NCBI GenBank assembly: GCA_934281565.1
Contig: CAKQXI010000045.1
Coordinates: 1 to 14,756, forward strand
Source of the DNA: an uncultured Prevotella sp.
Lineage (GTDB): Bacteria > Bacteroidota > Bacteroidia > Bacteroidales > Bacteroidaceae
DNA length: 14,756 nt
Direction of reading: 5' to 3'
Shown: positions 13,588 through 14,756 of the stretch, piece after piece
Layout: the number at the start of each line of letters is the position of its first letter
Numbering within the stretch: position 1 is the stretch's first letter
The notes under the pieces: model-generated
Databases searched by the model: none
The model's input: only the letters and a program-made list of their open reading frames with translations
Told to the model about the DNA's origin: nothing
Position numbers and translations under genes: made by a program

Positions 13588-13764
13588 GGCGTAGGTGTGT
13601 CCTCTTGCTTCATATCCTTGAAATCGTGGGTATCCTAAGACCTCAACATACAAGGACAATAAATAAGCAAGAACTCCTACGCCAATATCTTTTGAATAGA
13701 TTAAGCCCATTTTAATAATCATCTGCTTTTGGGAGTTTGGCGGAACATAAATAGCTATCAAGCA

Positions 13765-14756
13765 ATGGTATACATTAAAAGGCAAAGTACAAGTTTATTG
13801 TTGGCATTGGCATCATTATCAGTAGTATCATCATCCCTAATGTCGTGTTCTGAAAGTGTAGGAATGTCTGGTGTTACTCTTTCTGACAAGAAGATTTCTT
13901 TTACTGCAACAGAAGTGAATGGTTGGACACCAAACTCTGGCAGCAGTAGTAATGATGAAACCAGTCGTGCCATTGGTTCTTATCATCCATTGACCGTAAA
14001 GAACGACTTGGGTAAACCATTGTATCTTCACCCAGTGGAGCAAGTGGGTACTTATTTTTATAATGACAAGGACGAGTTGGTTACCCGCTCTGGTGTTCCT
14101 TTATCTGAAATCAGCAACCAGAATAGTGTGTCTACCAGAGGAACTAAAGTAACAGAGATTGGTGATGAAATCTTTGTTAGTGCAGTATCCAAGAAAGACA
14201 ATGTAGAAGCAGGGTACTTCTCTTTTGAAAGAGCTAAAAGGAGTGGCGATATTTGGCATATTTTAAATGACAAGTATTGGGCTACTGATGCTTCCTTATC
14301 ATTCTATGCTTATGCCCCAACTAATGCCAGTATGCTGTCCACAAGTGACAGTGAACTGTCGGGATATAGGACAGTTCACTATGTAGCAGGGACAGGAGAT
14401 GATATTAAGTCACAACCCGACTTCATAGTGGCAAAGAGTGAGGACAATGAACACAAGGCAACAGACACACCAAGTACTGTGGATTTACATTTCTCCCATG
14501 CCTTGACTGCCATCACCTTTGCCATTGGATCTGATATGTTGCCAGGCACTATCAAGAGTATTACTATCAAAGGGGTAAAGAACAGTGGGGATTTGGATAT
14601 TTCAAAGATGGATACTTCCGACCCACTGAGTGCTTGGACTTATGATGACACAACAGACGATTATACTTTCACGCTCAATACCAAGGTCAATAGTGATGGT
14701 GAAACAGGCACGGCTCTTACAAAGGATGAGAATACATTATTGATGCTACCACAATC
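13765..14756 (+). CDS. Mfa-like fimbrillin-family lipoprotein, truncated by the window end
   Basis: An open frame of 330 codons running off the window, so the C-terminus is missing. The N-terminus is a lipoprotein signal: KR at 5-6, a hydrophobic core (11-26) and LMSC with Cys28. The C-terminal part seen has the Mfa-like_1 fimbrillin pattern, LHFSHALTAITFAIG followed by GTIKSITIKGV.NSG and a Ser/Thr/Asp-rich segment. Such proteins are exported as lipoproteins and assembled into pili after protease processing, or serve as surface adhesins. ATG 13765 is the first ATG after an in-frame stop at 13702 and has only a weak, A-rich ribosome-binding context. It lies downstream of the promoter at 13315-13345 with a long structured leader. 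Pilus-anchor or tip genes probably follow outside the window. Confidence 0.85.
   Translation, partial: MVYIKRQSTSLLLALASLSVVSSSLMSCSESVGMSGVTLSDKKISFTATEVNGWTPNSGSSSNDETSRAIGSYHPLTVKNDLGKPLYLHPVEQVGTYFYNDKDELVTRSGVPLSEISNQNSVSTRGTKVTEIGDEIFVSAVSKKDNVEAGYFSFERAKRSGDIWHILNDKYWATDASLSFYAYAPTNASMLSTSDSELSGYRTVHYVAGTGDDIKSQPDFIVAKSEDNEHKATDTPSTVDLHFSHALTAITFAIGSDMLPGTIKSITIKGVKNSGDLDISKMDTSDPLSAWTYDDTTDDYTFTLNTKVNSDGETGTALTKDENTLLMLPQ

Noticed and set aside
13554..13713. A 52-codon GTG-start frame following AAGGAG in the hairpin loop
   Set aside because: The Shine-Dalgarno-like site is only 2 nt from the GTG, the region is predicted to be paired, and the peptide resembles no family. It is treated as untranslated leader.
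13465..13785. Minus-strand 106-residue frame
   Set aside because: It overlaps the fimbrillin start and the structured leader, has no promoter or ribosome-binding site and no signal or domain. It is listed only as a hint of a repeated element.
1..14756. Mobile element carrying the glycan genes
   Set aside because: No transposase, integrase or tRNA-flanked attachment site is visible. The inverted repeats at the edges are promoter-leader sequences rather than transposon ends.

Overview
The window looks like a Bacteroidales chromosome, most likely Prevotella/Segatella. Nearly every transcription unit starts at a Bacteroidetes-type promoter (TTG/TTTG, then 19-21 nt, then TAnnTTTG). Start codons mostly follow A-rich leaders rather than strong Shine-Dalgarno sites. 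The proteins (an Mfa-like fimbrillin, a DUF3298 lipoprotein, DUF6080 membrane proteins, an AAA-ATPase-like/PD-(D/E)XK protein) are typical of that order. The genus is inferred from style and was not tested. No tRNA, rRNA, CRISPR array or insertion sequence was seen.

Layout. Positions 1-285 hold a leftward promoter/leader, a perfect dyad and a rightward promoter. From 286 to 3883 (+) lie an AAA-ATPase-like/PD-(D/E)XK protein, a GtrA-like membrane protein and a polytopic DUF6080-type protein. A glycosyltransferase on the minus strand (4905-3880) has its own promoter and shares 4 nt with the end of the DUF6080 gene. From 5037 to 9126 (+) a second promoter drives a paralogous DUF6080 protein, an IspD/TarI-like cytidylyltransferase, an extended SDR and an unassigned HTKG-motif protein. 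A 12-bp-stem terminator at 9102-9133 separates this from a converging minus operon (11978 to 9145): hexapeptide acyltransferase, Wzx-type flippase, LicD-family transferase. A divergent promoter pair at 12004-12107 also serves a DUF3298 lipoprotein (12170-13054). A 710-nt gene-free stretch follows, with a terminator, a tandem 23-nt repeat, a promoter and a long structured leader, and then a truncated Mfa-like fimbrillin lipoprotein running off the window.

Function. The middle is an accessory surface-glycan locus. Cytidylyltransferase plus SDR suggest a CDP-activated polyol, such as CDP-ribitol or CDP-arabinitol. LicD is the kind of enzyme that transfers a phospho-polyol or phosphocholine from a CDP donor. 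The acyltransferase would decorate sugars and the flippase would export a lipid-linked unit. GtrA plus polytopic DUF6080 proteins resemble the flippase/transferase pair of O-antigen-modifying gtr clusters. No initiating sugar-phosphate transferase, recognisable Wzy or Wza/Wzc export system is present, so the locus must rely on genes elsewhere.

The least expected feature is a near-identical promoter plus 5'-leader start at both edges, in inverted orientation and facing outward, about 13.3 kb apart. The right copy leads through a roughly 420-nt structured leader to the fimbrillin.
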